64,000 nucleotides of DNA from Ilex aquifolium (Eukaryota > Streptophyta > Magnoliopsida > Aquifoliales > Aquifoliaceae): NCBI GenBank assembly GCA_951799425.1, contig OX637393.1, positions 33,347,244 through 33,411,243 on the forward strand, in the 5' to 3' direction. Under the pieces are notes generated by a model. The model saw only the letters and a list, made by a program, of their open reading frames with translations. It searched no databases and was not told where the DNA came from. This document shows positions 35,400-45,841 of this stretch, piece by piece (position 1 is the first letter of the stretch; each line of letters starts with the position of its first letter). Both the position numbers and the translations under genes were made by a program.

Positions 35400-35401
<2 letters not shown>
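15999..35401 (+). CDS. SCY1: Chloroplast SecY (thylakoid preprotein translocase channel), eight exons
   Basis: Exons: 15999-16190 (or 16183), 18471-18621 (or from 18464), 18721-19106, 20132-20431, 20524-20613, 26509-26632, 28170-28333, 35171-35401; stop TAA 35399-35401. Phases agree throughout and give 545 codons, close to the ~550 of known plant SCY1. Residues 1-50 are Ser-rich and lack acidic bulk, as in a plastid transit peptide. The mature part starts around VFDPLG and shows SecY hallmarks: KGPLPGKFLKLLGYLALSRLG (TM1), GRLGIGSLGIVPFINAQI (TM2), GERISDLKLGNGTSLLIF (TM4/5), EAERKIPINYASRY (cytosolic loop, exon 5), FFNYYYTFLQLDPDDVSEQL and GFAGTSVLILVGCATDTARK (last TM). The protein forms the channel used with cpSecE and Alb3 for thylakoid insertion and translocation. 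SCY2 of the inner envelope is the alternative, but the close match of FKGPLPGKFLKLLGYLALSRLG and the C-terminus favours SCY1. No lesion was seen. Introns 5 (5.9 kb) and 7 (6.8 kb) are filled with transposons. Confidence 0.93.
16191..18470 (+). other. SCY1 intron 1
   Basis: About 2.28 kb. Two splice pairs, each shifted by exactly 7 nt (donors after 16183 or 16190, acceptors before 18464 or 18471), keep the same frame and total length and differ only in the residues at the junction. No transposon was recognised. Confidence 0.6.
19107..20131 (+). other. SCY1 intron 3 with a long poly-C run
   Basis: A GT-AG intron of 1025 bp. Its one notable feature is the C-tract at 19815-19843. The short frames inside have no recognisable product. 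Confidence 0.7.
19815..19843 (+). repeat. Homopolymer of 29 C
   Basis: An uninterrupted C29, preceded by further C-rich sequence (CCCCCTCCCCT). The transcribed strand is therefore G29, able to form G-quadruplex, and the coding strand could form i-motif. Length may be subject to assembly error. Confidence 0.9.
21865..22000. repeat. Fragment of a dispersed MITE-like repeat
   Basis: Shares long blocks with the complement of the repeat ending near 30520, for example CTTCTCCAATCCTATATCTA against CTTCTCCAATACTATATCTA, followed by ATACCAAAT. Only one end is present here. Confidence 0.5.
22120..22178. repeat. Compound (CT)n(TA)n microsatellite
   Basis: About 30 bases of CT repeats run directly into about 30 bases of TA repeats inside SCY1 intron 5. 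Confidence 0.9.
22592..25571 (-). mobile_element. Non-autonomous Helitron-like element carrying a pectin-methylesterase fragment
   Basis: Read on the - strand, the 3' end is ACACGCGTACACCAACTAA followed by host T (22592 is the last base), which fits the Helitron CTRR terminus with a GC-rich hairpin just inside. The 5' end near 25571 reads CCTATACTACTTATAAATG, close to the TCTATACTACTATAAAATG start of the complete small Helitron at 31686. No Rep/helicase is present. No inverted terminal repeats or target duplication were seen, as expected for Helitrons. The 5' boundary is approximate. Confidence 0.5.
23668..23873 (-). pseudogene. Captured fragment of a plant pectin methylesterase gene (PME31-like)
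   Basis: On the - strand three frames in succession give WDTLYLHCGK, then RDCYIEG and STVLLEHGHVHCK, then KSAGF, SRKSSQ and GYILLRCVI. This matches the plant pectinesterase order QDTLYLH, DCYIEGSVDFIFG, LLEHCHIHCKSAGF, SRKSSQESTGYVFLRCVI. The catalytic DFIFG region is destroyed (FHYHVHIHG in its place), and at least two frameshifts and one stop are visible, so it is non-functional. It lies inside the Helitron-like element, a known gene-capturing class. Confidence 0.6.
26633..28169 (+). other. SCY1 intron 6
   Basis: 1537 bp with GT-AG borders that restore the frame through a split Gly codon. No transposon was recognised. Confidence 0.7.
28934..29284. mobile_element. hAT-type MITE, 351 bp with 8-bp target duplication
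   Basis: The ends are inverted repeats: CAAGGATTAAAATATCGTTT, and CAAGGATCAAAATTTCGTTT as the complement of the right end. They are rich in CGAAACGTTTCGAAACG-type subrepeats. It is flanked by a perfect 8-bp duplication GATGTCAT at 28926-28933 and 29285-29292, the hAT signature. It has no transposase. Confidence 0.85.
30148..30520. repeat. MITE-like inverted-repeat element
   Basis: The ends are CTTAGACCATTTTCAATGGA and, complementing the right end, CTTAGGGTCACCTCTAACAC. The interiors also pair loosely (ACTCAAATTTGAGTAAA near the left). It is related to the fragment at 21865-22000. No clear target duplication was found. Confidence 0.45.
31686..32179 (+). mobile_element. Small complete non-autonomous Helitron (494 bp)
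   Basis: Starts TCTATACTACTATAAAATG after host A (31685) and ends with a hairpin-capable CACGTGCAACTCATGTGTG, eight spacer-type bases, and CTAG before host T (32180). This is the full Helitron rule: A|TC...CTRR|T, with a hairpin near the 3' end. There is no coding capacity. Confidence 0.65.
33978..34858. mobile_element. Pack-MULE (881 bp) with 9-bp target duplication
   Basis: The ends form long imperfect inverted repeats of about 165-170 bp, starting GGGTGGGGCTATT on the left and ending AATAGCCCCACCC on the right. A perfect 9-bp direct repeat ATTATTTAA flanks it (33969-33977 and 34859-34867), the MULE signature. The unique middle (about 34150-34690) is not transposase but a piece of a host gene, which makes this a Pack-MULE. 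Confidence 0.88.
34190..34660 (-). pseudogene. Captured fragment of a P1B-type copper ATPase gene (HMA5-like)
   Basis: On the - strand the frame reads RREEIKQYYRSFLWSLVF, IPVFLTSIVLMYILGMKHGLD, ILTIGDLLRWILSTPV, then a stop, and after a frameshift AYFYSIYSVLRAA, FFETSSMLISFILL and KYLEVLANG. This is the order found between the metal-binding domains and the actuator domain of plant HMA5/RAN1-type Cu(+)-transporting ATPases (membrane helices A-D region). It has no catalytic DKTGT or CPC motif, an in-frame stop after STPV and at least one frameshift, so it is not functional. Antisense or small-RNA effects on the donor gene are possible but unshown. Confidence 0.75.

Positions 35402-35435
<34 letters not shown>
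35402..35435 (+). repeat. (GA)n microsatellite immediately after the SCY1 stop codon
   Basis: About 16 GA units begin with the base after TAA, so the array is the first part of the SCY1 3' UTR. Confidence 0.9.
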
Positions 35436-35437
<2 letters not shown>

Positions 35438-37199
35438 AAGGCCGGAAACGTTTAATAGGAAAGAACATGTAACATCACGACTAAAAAAAAAAACCAAGAA
35501 CATGTAACATTGATGTGATCAATGTGATTAGTTTTCGCCAAGAGGTATAGTTACAATTCACTTGCCAATGTATTTAAATCGACAGCCTTTGTACATTTAC
35601 ATTTTTTCACTTAATAGTTTGTATCTTGTATCTTGTACAAAAATGCTGCTGCACAGCTACAATTTTGTTCATTTTTCGGCCAAGTAGTTTTGTTCAATGT
35701 TGGTGTCATTGGAAAGTCTGCCATTCTTGATTTCTTTTTCCTGATTTTTTTGAAACCCATTTCCCTTGTTTTAGCAACCCAGAGATTTGATGAGATCCAT
35801 AGAGATCATAGGTAGGTCATGACATGATATTGCCAATGACTCGGAGGGTTTTGAGATACATCAGTTGTGGCATTATGATGTAATATTGGGTGATATGACC
35901 TAAAAAAAAGGTGAACATAGCAAAAGATTTAAGCTAATATCGCAGCGTCGCAGAACGGTATTAGTTGGTGCGGTGAAGACAATGCGGCAACTTAGGGTTG
36001 AGTTCGAGACAACTCGACGGAGTTGTGCGAAACTTAGAATTTATAATAATGTGTAACGATATCGACTTTGAAGGTGCTGAGTTAGATACGATTCAACCAA
36101 TTGCTTTCAGTATCGGACGATGTATTGAACCTTGATAGAGATCCATCAATATCCACATTATTCAGATAAGGATGAGAGATGATGATTATAATGAGGATGA
36201 TACAATTATTTATCTAATACTATTCCTCATTCAGATAAGGATGAGAGATTATGATTATGATGAGGATGATACAATTATTTACCCAATACTATTCCTCATG
36301 CGTGACCCCTATTTGGGTGGTCTATCACATGATTTTCACCCCCATTTTTTATGCAGTAAGAGAGGAGATCTAGTGGGATTTGAATCTTTAAGCTCTGATG
36401 TTATAATGGAGGATCTCTATCTTGTTTTATAGCTACTTCAGTACTAAAAAGAAGTAACAAAAGTACTTCAAAAAGCATTACCCAATGGTGGTTATCTTTC
36501 ATTGCAATTTTGACAAACTTCAACTAGGGAGGCGACTTCGGTATCACCAATGTGTTTTTTGGTATGGTACTGAAAAACACATGTGGCTAAGGAGATTAAA
36601 TTCTTAATTGCTCAACTATAAACCTGACACATTAGCTGATAGAGTGGGGATCCATGCTGCTAAAGAACATTTGACACAATTGCCCGCGTCTTTCTTCCCA
36701 AATCTCCTCCCTCTTTATTCTGTCACTAAAATATTCATTACCAACACAACAATTCAAAGAATAATCACACCCAACATCTCATCCACATTTAATCCTCTCT
36801 CTCTTTCCGACTCTGTCTCTCCCCTTTCAATTCAGAATCTACATAGACCATTTATCTCTCTATAGACACCCTTACTCTCCAAAACCTGGTTGGAAATTAT
36901 GGATGAGAAGAATAGTTAAATACTTGTTTTAAGATTTTATTGATTGAGGTATGCGAAATCTACGGAGGTGGAAAAGCTTTAAACTAAATTTCAAAGGATC
37001 AGTGGTATTTATCGGAACCACAAAAAGGGATTGGGAATTACCCACTTGTTGAGGAAGATGGGGATTTCAAATGGACAAATTGGAGACGACACTAGAGACA
37101 ATGGCAGCAACAAAAAATATCGACGGTGTTGTTGTTGTTGGTATGCATTGCCGGTAGCCTAGCATTTCCCGGACATCAGTCATAAAAGATCTCGTCATG
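35436..37199. other. SCY1 3' UTR and intergenic DNA
   Basis: The first ~200 bases should hold the SCY1 3' UTR; no unique poly(A) signal can be fixed. A 69-bp tandem duplication is described separately. Around 35936-36135 there is a GC-richer stretch with CGATATCG-like motifs that may be an old repeat. No gene was recognised. Confidence 0.5.
36162..36300. repeat. Two tandem copies of a ~69-bp unit
   Basis: CATTCAGATAAGGATGAGAG begins the second copy, near 36229, and the first copy begins near 36160. The bodies share GAGGATGATACAATTATTTA with a few substitutions. Confidence 0.85.
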
Positions 37200-40100
37200 A
37201 AGGCCGGGATAACGAAAGGTCGAGCTTTTTACTATACCCATGCCTCTCAAAAACATAATTTCCAAAACCAACTATTTTTAAACTTATTTTCCAAACTCAG
37301 TCTCTTCTTCAAAACGTCATTTAAAATGACGCCTTCATGGTTAAAAACATCATTTCAAATGATGTTTTTAAAGTTGAAAAACTTAGATATGTTAACTCAG
37401 AAAACGTCATTTGAAATGACGTCTTTAAAAACGTCGTTCTAAATAACGTTTTTAAAGACGTCGTTCTAAATGACGTCTTTAAATTGCTATTTTAAACAGT
37501 TTCCTTAGCGGTGGCTACTCCCAAATATTGTATGTTAAACATTATATTGTCATTCCAAATGATGTCTTTTAAAAAAGTCATTCTAAATGATGATTTGTAC
37601 GAATAAAATGAGATTCAAATTTCTCAAATCGTAGAACACTAAAGACAAAAATCCCAAATCAGACTCCCTCACCCTCAAACGCCTTCAAACCTCTCCACCG
37701 GTGATTGATTCTGAAGCCTAACTTCGACGACGACGCTGCCTCACTCCGACGTCGACTAGGAACTCCGACAACTCCAACTGAACTTCGACGACTCAACATA
37801 GGTATTCTCTCTCTCTCTCTCTCTCTCTCTCGATCACCAGATTCACCACCCAAATCACTACCACCCTCCCCCTTCCACCCAAATCTCTCCCATGTGTTGA
37901 AGTGACAAAACCTTTATTTTTCATGGACACTAATGCGGAGATGACATAGGCGTCACACTTGTATAGTGACTACACATATTTGATAAGGCTGAAGAGTGAA
38001 AAAACCTTAGATGAGTGTGATCTCACATGACTATACACTGATGACCTCACATGACTACACATTGTTGGTTTACCTCAACACTGTGCAAATATTGACCGGT
38101 GAGCTTTTCAGCAAACCATGTGCTGAAGTGATACACTCATGAGTGACTACACACTGTTGATATGGCCTTGTCAATCAGTCCATTGCCAATATTTGAATTG
38201 AATCAACTTTTCTGTAACTCATGTGTTGAAGTGACAAAACCTTGATATTGTACGATCGGGGTTTTGAAACTACTATGTAAACACATTATGCGTGGTCGAT
38301 ATGACATACATTGAACATTATTTCTATGTCAAATTTCCCTATAATATACAACAATCGCAGATGTGAACATATTTGGTTGTTAAAATAGAGAAACAATGAT
38401 TACAAGAGAGATTTTTTGATCTAAAAGAGTATTATGCAGGAGCACAACGAGAATGGGCGTCTCGTGCTAATGAATCAGACGCATTATGCACACAACTAAG
38501 AGAACTTGACATACTTGTGCCACATAGATGTGCACTAACAATGCAACGAAGGAATAGAGAGAACTACGAATCGGTAGTAAAACATGTCCGAAGAGATAAT
38601 AATAGAATGATGGTGTGTAGATGTCGATATTATATGCTCCAATTAGCAACAAAGTGGGAACTATATATGAACGAGAGTTGACACCAGTTGAGTAAAATAA
38701 TATATTGTCTAATGAACAATACCTATCAGATGATTATATGTCGAATGAAGATTAACAATTGTACGGAGTATTCAAATGTTAGTTCAATTTCATATCTTAA
38801 TAAGTGGTAATAATTGTTTAGTAATCTCATAGCTTTATCGGTGTAATCAGTGTATTGTCATATCATCACTTTGACAATGTCAAGTCATGTCATTGCTTTA
38901 TCAGTGTCAAGTCATGTAACAACTTGACAATGTGATGTCATGTCAAATTTTTATATAATTTCATTGTAATTTTAAAATGCACAATCGAATACAATGTCTA
39001 GGGGCACATTAAATAGGCAATCCAGCTAAATCACCGAAGGTTCTTCATAACGCAATGAACAAGATAGTTAATCTTTAGCCAACGAACGTCAACGCTCAAC
39101 TGACTGACTAGCATCTTGGAACATAGTTCCTTCTATTGGATCGTATACAAATTTCAGTGTTGTTAGTGATATGGACAAAAACGTGAGTTCTGCAATGAGT
39201 CCATCGACACTTATAACCCATTAGGGCATGTTGAACACATAATTGTTGGGCGTGCTCATATCAAACTCACACATGACAAAGTTGTGAGCTTGAAGTATAT
39301 TTTCGTTGGCATAGACTAACAGTACCAAAGACACATTCGGTTGATATATACAATCCACAAAACTCAAACAACCATGACGAGATCAGAGTTAGGCTTAAAC
39401 GTGAAAATGATTAGATGCAACATCAACTTGATCGTTTGCATGCAATCGAGTATTCAAAAATTGAGCATTTCGATCCTGACTATGCCGAGATTAAAATTTT
39501 AGAGTATCCGTTACTTATTTTCGATCCTGAACTTTCTGATTTTTTGGATTTAAGTGATGATGAGTCAGACACTTTTATTCCATCAAGTTTATGTGTATGC
39601 GGTCAATCTCTATATTGTTATGGATATCAACTACATTATTTACAGACTGTATTTTATGCATTCTCATGTAATAAATTTGTTTTTTTTAATGAATAAGTAT
39701 CATTTTTCATATGCGCATGGTTTATACAATTTTGGGGGACAAATCACATTATTCGATGAACTTATGACATTATTTTGGAATAGACAAATTAATTTATATT
39801 ACATGAAAATTGAAGACATGATGAATTTCATCACAAAATTCATTTATGTTGACAAACTGTATTTTATGTCTTTTACGCAGTGTCATGCAATGAATTTACT
39901 TTTTTTTTAATTCATAAGTTGTATTTTTAGGTATCTTCATGGTTTGTAAAATTTTGGGTGAAACATGACATTGTTTAATAAACTTATAGCATTATTTTTT
40001 ATTTACACACAAATTTTTTAGGTAAAACAAAAATTGAAACATGATGAACAATTAAATATCACAAAAAATAAAAAGAGTTAGATTACACTTAAAGTCGTCA

Positions 40101-40410
40101 TTTCAAATGACACTCAAAAACCTAACGATGTTAGATTACCATTTAAAATAGTCATTTAAAGACATTATTTGGAATGACATCTTTAAAAATGTCATTACGA
40201 GTGACGTTTTATGAGTGAATGTACCCAAAGTTGAATTTTTTTTTTCAAAGAAATGACGTTTTTAATCATGAAAGCATCATTTCAAATGATGTTTTTAAAA
40301 AGAAATTAGGTCTGAAAAATAAGTTGAAAAGTGATTAATTTTGAGAAATAAGTTTTAGAGAGGCATGGGTGTGATAAAATGGTCCGAGAGGTCCCAACTC
40401 TCAACTCAGT
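37200..40410. mobile_element. Inverted-repeat-bounded DNA element, unclassified
   Basis: The left end (about 37212-37480) and the complement of the right end (about 40080-40410) share ACCCATGCCTCTC, AAAACTTATTT and arrays of short palindromes such as ACGTCATTTGAAATGACGT. Inside are a gene-like start at 37705 (an open stretch ending at a possible GT donor before a (CT)n run at 37804-37831) and an open but ATG-poor + strand frame of about 95 codons ending at TGA 38679-38681, rich in Arg, Glu and Tyr. A further 93-codon frame lies at 39415-39696. I recognise none of them. The long inverted ends suggest a MULE-like transposon. No target duplication was found, so the limits are approximate. Confidence 0.5.
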
Positions 40411-40876
40411 CATTTTAAGTGGATGCCCGTAAAAAAGCTAGTTTACGGTTAATCTGTAAAGAATTCATTCTCGTGGCTAAGATAACAACACTTGGACTTT
40501 GATATTTGTTAAAGAAAAAAACAACTAGTAAAACCGGTTGCTCTTGGATATTTTTTTATTTGAACAGGCTCTTCTGATCTTGATAAAAAAGGGCTCTTTT
40601 GGTATTTATTTAAATTAATTTTTTTTTGTAATAGCCCACATTTAGAGACTTTTTGGGCTTTAGGGCCCTGAACGCTTTGAAGACCAAAAGTCTATAAAAT
40701 CAAAATTTAACAAAAATGTCGTTGATTAAGGTCATTACTTAAATTAATTTCTCTCTGCTCTATCTTTCGTCCCTTCACACGCACACTCAAGACAGTGAAC
40801 TAAAAAACAGTGAATTCAAAGACAGTGCATAAATAAAATTTTTGCTTGATAGTAAACTCGAAAATATTGAAAAAAC
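40411..40876. other. Intergenic DNA ending in a degenerate repeat
   Basis: Ordinary AT-rich DNA; the last ~85 bases are CAGTGAACTNAAAAA-type repeats that continue beyond the solo LTR at 43355-43535. Confidence 0.5.
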
Positions 40877-43354
40877 TGTTACGTCCCAAAATTTGGGGGT
40901 CCTTTCTCAACCCGTTGATTCACCCATCAACCAGCGGAATACCCGTGAGTACCGCAAAACCCGATACCACGTCGTTACACCCCATTCATCGGGATCATAA
41001 CCAAAACAAACTTTGGGCAGAATCTTCTTTGTACGGAAGTTATATCCAATTCGTAACCTGTACACATATTAACTATACGAATATTCCAAGATCCACATCC
41101 TAGAATATAAGCTTATTATTATCCATTTACATCATCCATAGAAGTGCACTCAAGATGTGAGGGCCCCTAAGTGTTAAATTTTTAAAATTTCAAGTTTTGG
41201 AAAGAGGTACTTGTACATTTGATATGTGGTACCGGTTCCTGAGCCTTCTGTTTGCCAGGTACCGGTACCTGGACTCACTGTTTGCTAGGTACCGATACTT
41301 GTTAGCCTAGATATCAGTACCTGATCCTACTGTCCATCGGTGTACTGATACCTGAAAGCCTAATACAGGTACCTGAGCCCACTGGAATCCAAGTACCGGT
41401 GCCTGTAAGCCTTGGTACCGGTACCTATTCACTTAGGTATCGGTACCTAAGCCCAAATTTTCCCAAAATTCTTCAATTTTCAACCCTTAACCATCCAATC
41501 TCATAGAACATTCATTCTCTTAAAAGAAAACATTGTCCAATAGAGTCCCATTATATGCTCTATTACCAATATACAAGTTCAAAACAACTTTACATGATTG
41601 ATTTATAAAATGCAATTCAAAAGTCACATTTCGGTTCCGTCATCAACAAGGGCCCAAATGAGGGCCATCCACTGGCGCTTGTCCAACACCTTAAATATGT
41701 TCACATAAAGGGTGAGCCCCGCTCAATATGGTATCTCCTAAGGAGGCTACTCCCCAACCCAAATGCATATGAAATGTCACATGAAATTCATCACATAAAT
41801 CATTCATTCAAGAACATACATTTCATAAATGAATGCTACACCTTTCATACCATGTCATGAGATGAAACTCACACATGAAATACAACCCCGAGCCCTCCAC
41901 CGACTCCCATAATACATGCAATGTCATGCATATGTGTTCGGGCATTCTAAGCCCCCACCATTGATGTAAGATAGCCATGACCATTTTATAAAATCTTATG
42001 TCTTTCCTGAGGTGGGTATTTATGGACTTTCACCAACGGGTACCCAACCGACACAGCATCTATGGACTTCCACCAACGGCTCCGCGTACGCTGACACACT
42101 TAATGGACTAAATACTAACGAGAGTGCGTATCTGAAATTATCGGGTCTTGCCCCCGATGGAGAATCTAGTCCTTCTTGCTAACCCCGACATATATTTTTC
42201 AATGCAATATGCAAATGTAATATACAATTGCAAATACAATATCATGAGCATATTATAAACATATTCAATTTTCACAAACATTCCCAATTTCTCAAATGTC
42301 ATTTATATCGTAAATCATATAATAACATTTCTCAACACTCTTAAGCATGTTATAGCATTTTCCATTCAAATAACACCCTTAATCATCCATACACATTTTA
42401 TCACACATTTACAAGGTACAATTGTAAACACATAACATGCCTAAACAACACATTCTTCACGAAATCCCAAATCAAGTAATTTCATCAAAACCCAATCATT
42501 CAAGATTTGATTCAAACATGGTCTTATATCCATTTTTCATATTCTAACAACTCTAGGTGTGTGTTATACATGAGATTTCATCTCTAACACCCTATGCATT
42601 TCATATCTCAACCCTGGGTTGGAAATAAAACCTAGTTAGAAAAGGAATCCTACCTCTTGTAGCGTAAATCCGCGTAGAAGAAGTTCCAAAAACTCCAAAT
42701 CAAGCATCAAAGCTTTGATCCAAAATTCTGCATTTGAGATTTTGGAACAAACACCCGATCTTTGGTATAGCCGCGTAGCTCTCATCACGTAGAACAAATT
42801 TTGTTCTTGGCCCGAAGAGATCCGACGGTCGGATCGCGGTAGATCAGAGGTGGAAGATGGAGAGGGGTTTGGTCTTTCTCTTTTTCTTTTCTTTTTTCTC
42901 TTTTCCGGAAATGCTGAAGATAATGGAGAGAAAATCTGATTTTTCCCCCCTTATTTATACCCTCCAATGCTTGGCTCTCATTGAGCCAAACGTCCCTTCT
43001 TTTTTTGATCTGATTTTATCCGAATCAATTAAATATCATCTCATATTAAGCTTAGTACATTTTTTTTATTGAACTAACTTTAAATTATTTTTCAAGTTTC
43101 GTAATTTAAATCCCGATAGCGTTTATTTTAGTTGCGCGACACTCGATTACCTCTTAAAAAGCAAAAAATCTTACTGTCTCGGAATTCAACGAAAATTGAC
43201 TGAGTAGCTAGATTTCGCGAGACGAATCCAAATGTGAGGTGAGGTCAGTTTCGTAATCTGAGTTCTAAAAAAATTTGGGTTTTCAACCCGTACTGTAATG
43301 GCTAATTACCGTTTTACCCTTTTTAATAAAATTTTAAATTTTCTGGGTTTTACA
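40877..43354 (-). repeat. Solo LTR A (2478 bp), chromovirus-like
   Basis: On the - strand it starts TGTAAAACCCAGAAAATTT and ends GGGACGTAACA. The near-target repeats AAAAC (left) and AATAC (right) agree at 4 of 5 bases. Both ends match solo LTR B at 47060-47968, which lies in the opposite orientation and lacks about 1.5 kb of the middle. It contains repeated GGTACCGGTACCTG-type motifs at 41228-41450. No coding region follows on either side, so a solo LTR is the best call. Confidence 0.75.
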
Positions 43355-43775
43355 AATACATAAACAGTGAAATCAAAAACTAATGAAAACAGTGAACTCA
43401 AAAAAATAAAAAATCAGGGAACTCACAAATAATGAACGAAAAAGCAATAAACAATTGGTACACTAAAAAACAATGAACTCAAAAATAATAAAAAATTGGT
43501 GAACTCAAAAATAGTAAAAAACAGTGATTGGATTAATGAAACTTGGACTTAACTTAAAAATTAAATTAATTTGGTTAAGAGATTTAATTAGAAAGAAGAA
43601 TAAATTGTGCTAAATTAATATAATTAATTAGATTTTATTAAGCAAAATTGGGAGTTAATTTTACCTAATTTAGTTTGCGTTGAAATATAAAAAAATTTAA
43701 AACATAGAATTTCATCCAAATTTAGGAAGTGAAACCATTAAAATTCAGCCAAAAATTAAGAAAATTACTCTTTTA
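43355..43775. repeat. Degenerate CAGTGAACTCAAAAA repeat and AT-rich DNA
   Basis: Several copies of (A)CAGTGAACTCAAAAA(N) up to about 43535 continue the array interrupted by solo LTR A at 40876. The rest is AT-rich without features. Confidence 0.6.
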
Positions 43776-44271
43776 TGTTGTAAATATTACATTGTATATC
43801 AAGTGGATGTTCCCTAACCTACCGATTACTACACCAAGTAAATATGAATTAGTGGGTATTAGTGCATTGGTCTATAACCCCTACCCATTAATATACCAAC
43901 TTTAATTTTGTATTTGATGGTCATTATATTTAAGAGCCTATAAAGGAGGCATTAGCTACATTAAGAAATACACAAGTTGAGAAACTTTTTTTCTAGCATT
44001 CATATATTCTCTTAGTTTTATAACACGTTATCAGCACGAAAAACTCAATTATTGTTTAAGAGAGGTGCTCCAATCTTGTATTCTTTCGCAAAAGTTTGTT
44101 TGAGGTAAGCTTCTGTTATGAAAGAAAATTTGGTGTTTTGTACCATGTGCTTGACATAATCCTACTACACTTGTGTTATTTATTAAGCAATTTCAAATTG
44201 ATAGAATTTATTAGTTAATCTTATATTGTGAATACGCACTTCTTATTTCTATTGATAATGGAGACGTGATG
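43776..44271 (+). mobile_element. Copia LTR (250 bp) with PBS and start of internal region
   Basis: The LTR starts TGTTGTAAATATTACATTG and ends TTATAACA at 44025. It is followed by CG and TTATCAGCACGAAA, the half-tRNA-Met-type primer-binding site typical of small plant Copia (Ale-like) elements. The internal region is cut at 44271 by the Athila derivative. Confidence 0.65.
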
Positions 44272-45841
44272 TGACTTGATTTTAATCATACACCCAAGTA
44301 GAGGTGGTTAAGCTGTAATATTACTGGGTGAAGTCCGAGGTCGAATCCTGAAGGAGTTATCTGTTGGAAACTTGATACAAAAAAGAGAGAAATTGTCGTG
44401 CGTGTAGTGTGCATTACAACAACTTATGGTGAGCTTAAGAACTGATAAATAAACACTTAAAATAAACTTTAATTACAACAAATCAAAAATTTACTTTTTA
44501 GTTCAGGGATTCAACATGCATTCTATTGCCTGACTATGAAAATTCCACCTTAAATCAATTAACTCTTGTGTAAACAGAAAGTTAACTGACAGGTTTGATG
44601 TATATATTGAACCATATCACATTAACTATTAAGTTAGTCGGAAGATCTGTGCACCATACAACAATCAAATAACTGTTGTAAACTCGAAGGTGAATCACTC
44701 AAAAGGTTTACTATAGCTATTTGATTGGTAGGTCCATGATGAAATGAAGACGGAGCTCCGGTTTATGCATTGAATCAAAAACAATGGCTATGACAAGACT
44801 TAACCCGTCTATAACCAATCTCCCGACTGTTACATAAATCTCAATTACGTGCATCATTGTATCATGCATGAAGTACATAATAAAGTATAAATGGAATGGA
44901 AATAAATAGTAAACCTAGCTCGGTACTCATAACCATGAGCATAACCCTAGTTATACGTAGTAATACATAATACCGAACATAAATGAAAATAATCCATCAT
45001 TTAAGGGAGGTATAAATATTAAAGCATAAATAAAATATTGGCACTTTCATTACTCAAACCATGTTACACATGTCTTCATCCTTCACTAAAGAGTAAAAGA
45101 GAGACTACTCACTCTCCATTGCTATAGACGAGGAAGAAGAGTAAGTGAATCCCATTACAACAGAAATACAAAATAAAACACAACACGTCCTTACCCGAGG
45201 AATAATTGAAACACCCCCACTCTTATTACCGAACTCGGGCAACAAAGTGAGAGAGTTTCAACCCTCCAAATAAAAAGGAAAGATAAGAAAAGTAGAAGAA
45301 GAGATTTGACTTAGGAGTGTTTGGGGCAGGGTAATTTCTTGCTAGAGTCTTGCCTTCGGAGGTGGAAGAAAACTTGTTTAAAATGACCCCAAACATGCCT
45401 ATTTATAGGCCTTTCAAGCTGCTCTAAGTTGGTTTAAATGGAACTGGCCAATAGGATCACTTGTTGCATCATCCAACCAATGGGAGAAGACTTTGGAGTT
45501 GAGGCGGTTAAGAGTACTGTCCGGACGCCACTACCACCGTTTGGACGGTGGTAATTCTCTGGAATTTTTCCTTGAAGCCCACTTCGTTGACTTTTTGACT
45601 TTGAGCCACCGTTGGGATGGTGATTGTACCATCCGGATGCCAGTAAGTTAATGATTCCCTCATTTGTTTTCCTTTTTACACTTTAATCCCCCAATTCTCC
45701 GTAATTGCATACACAACCCTACAAAATAAATTTTCCACACATTAGGTATAAAACTATTTAAATCAATCATTTTAGACCAATTAACTCACACAATTAACCC
45801 TAAACCCTAATTCATTTCTATACTTTCTAGGGTTAATCACA
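44272..45841 (-). repeat. 3' LTR of the old Athila derivative (1570 bp)
   Basis: On the - strand it runs TGTGATTAACCC...ATCAAGTCA, with the same ends as the young Athila LTR although the bodies differ. It aligns with 61196-62258, with scattered substitutions. A TATA box (complement of ATTTATA at 45401-45407) is present. It has a microsatellite-free body. Confidence 0.85.

Noticed and set aside
35936..36135. Possible second hAT-like MITE with an end similar to CAAGGTTCAATAC
   Set aside because: Only one end resembles the 28934 element; no matching left end or duplication found.
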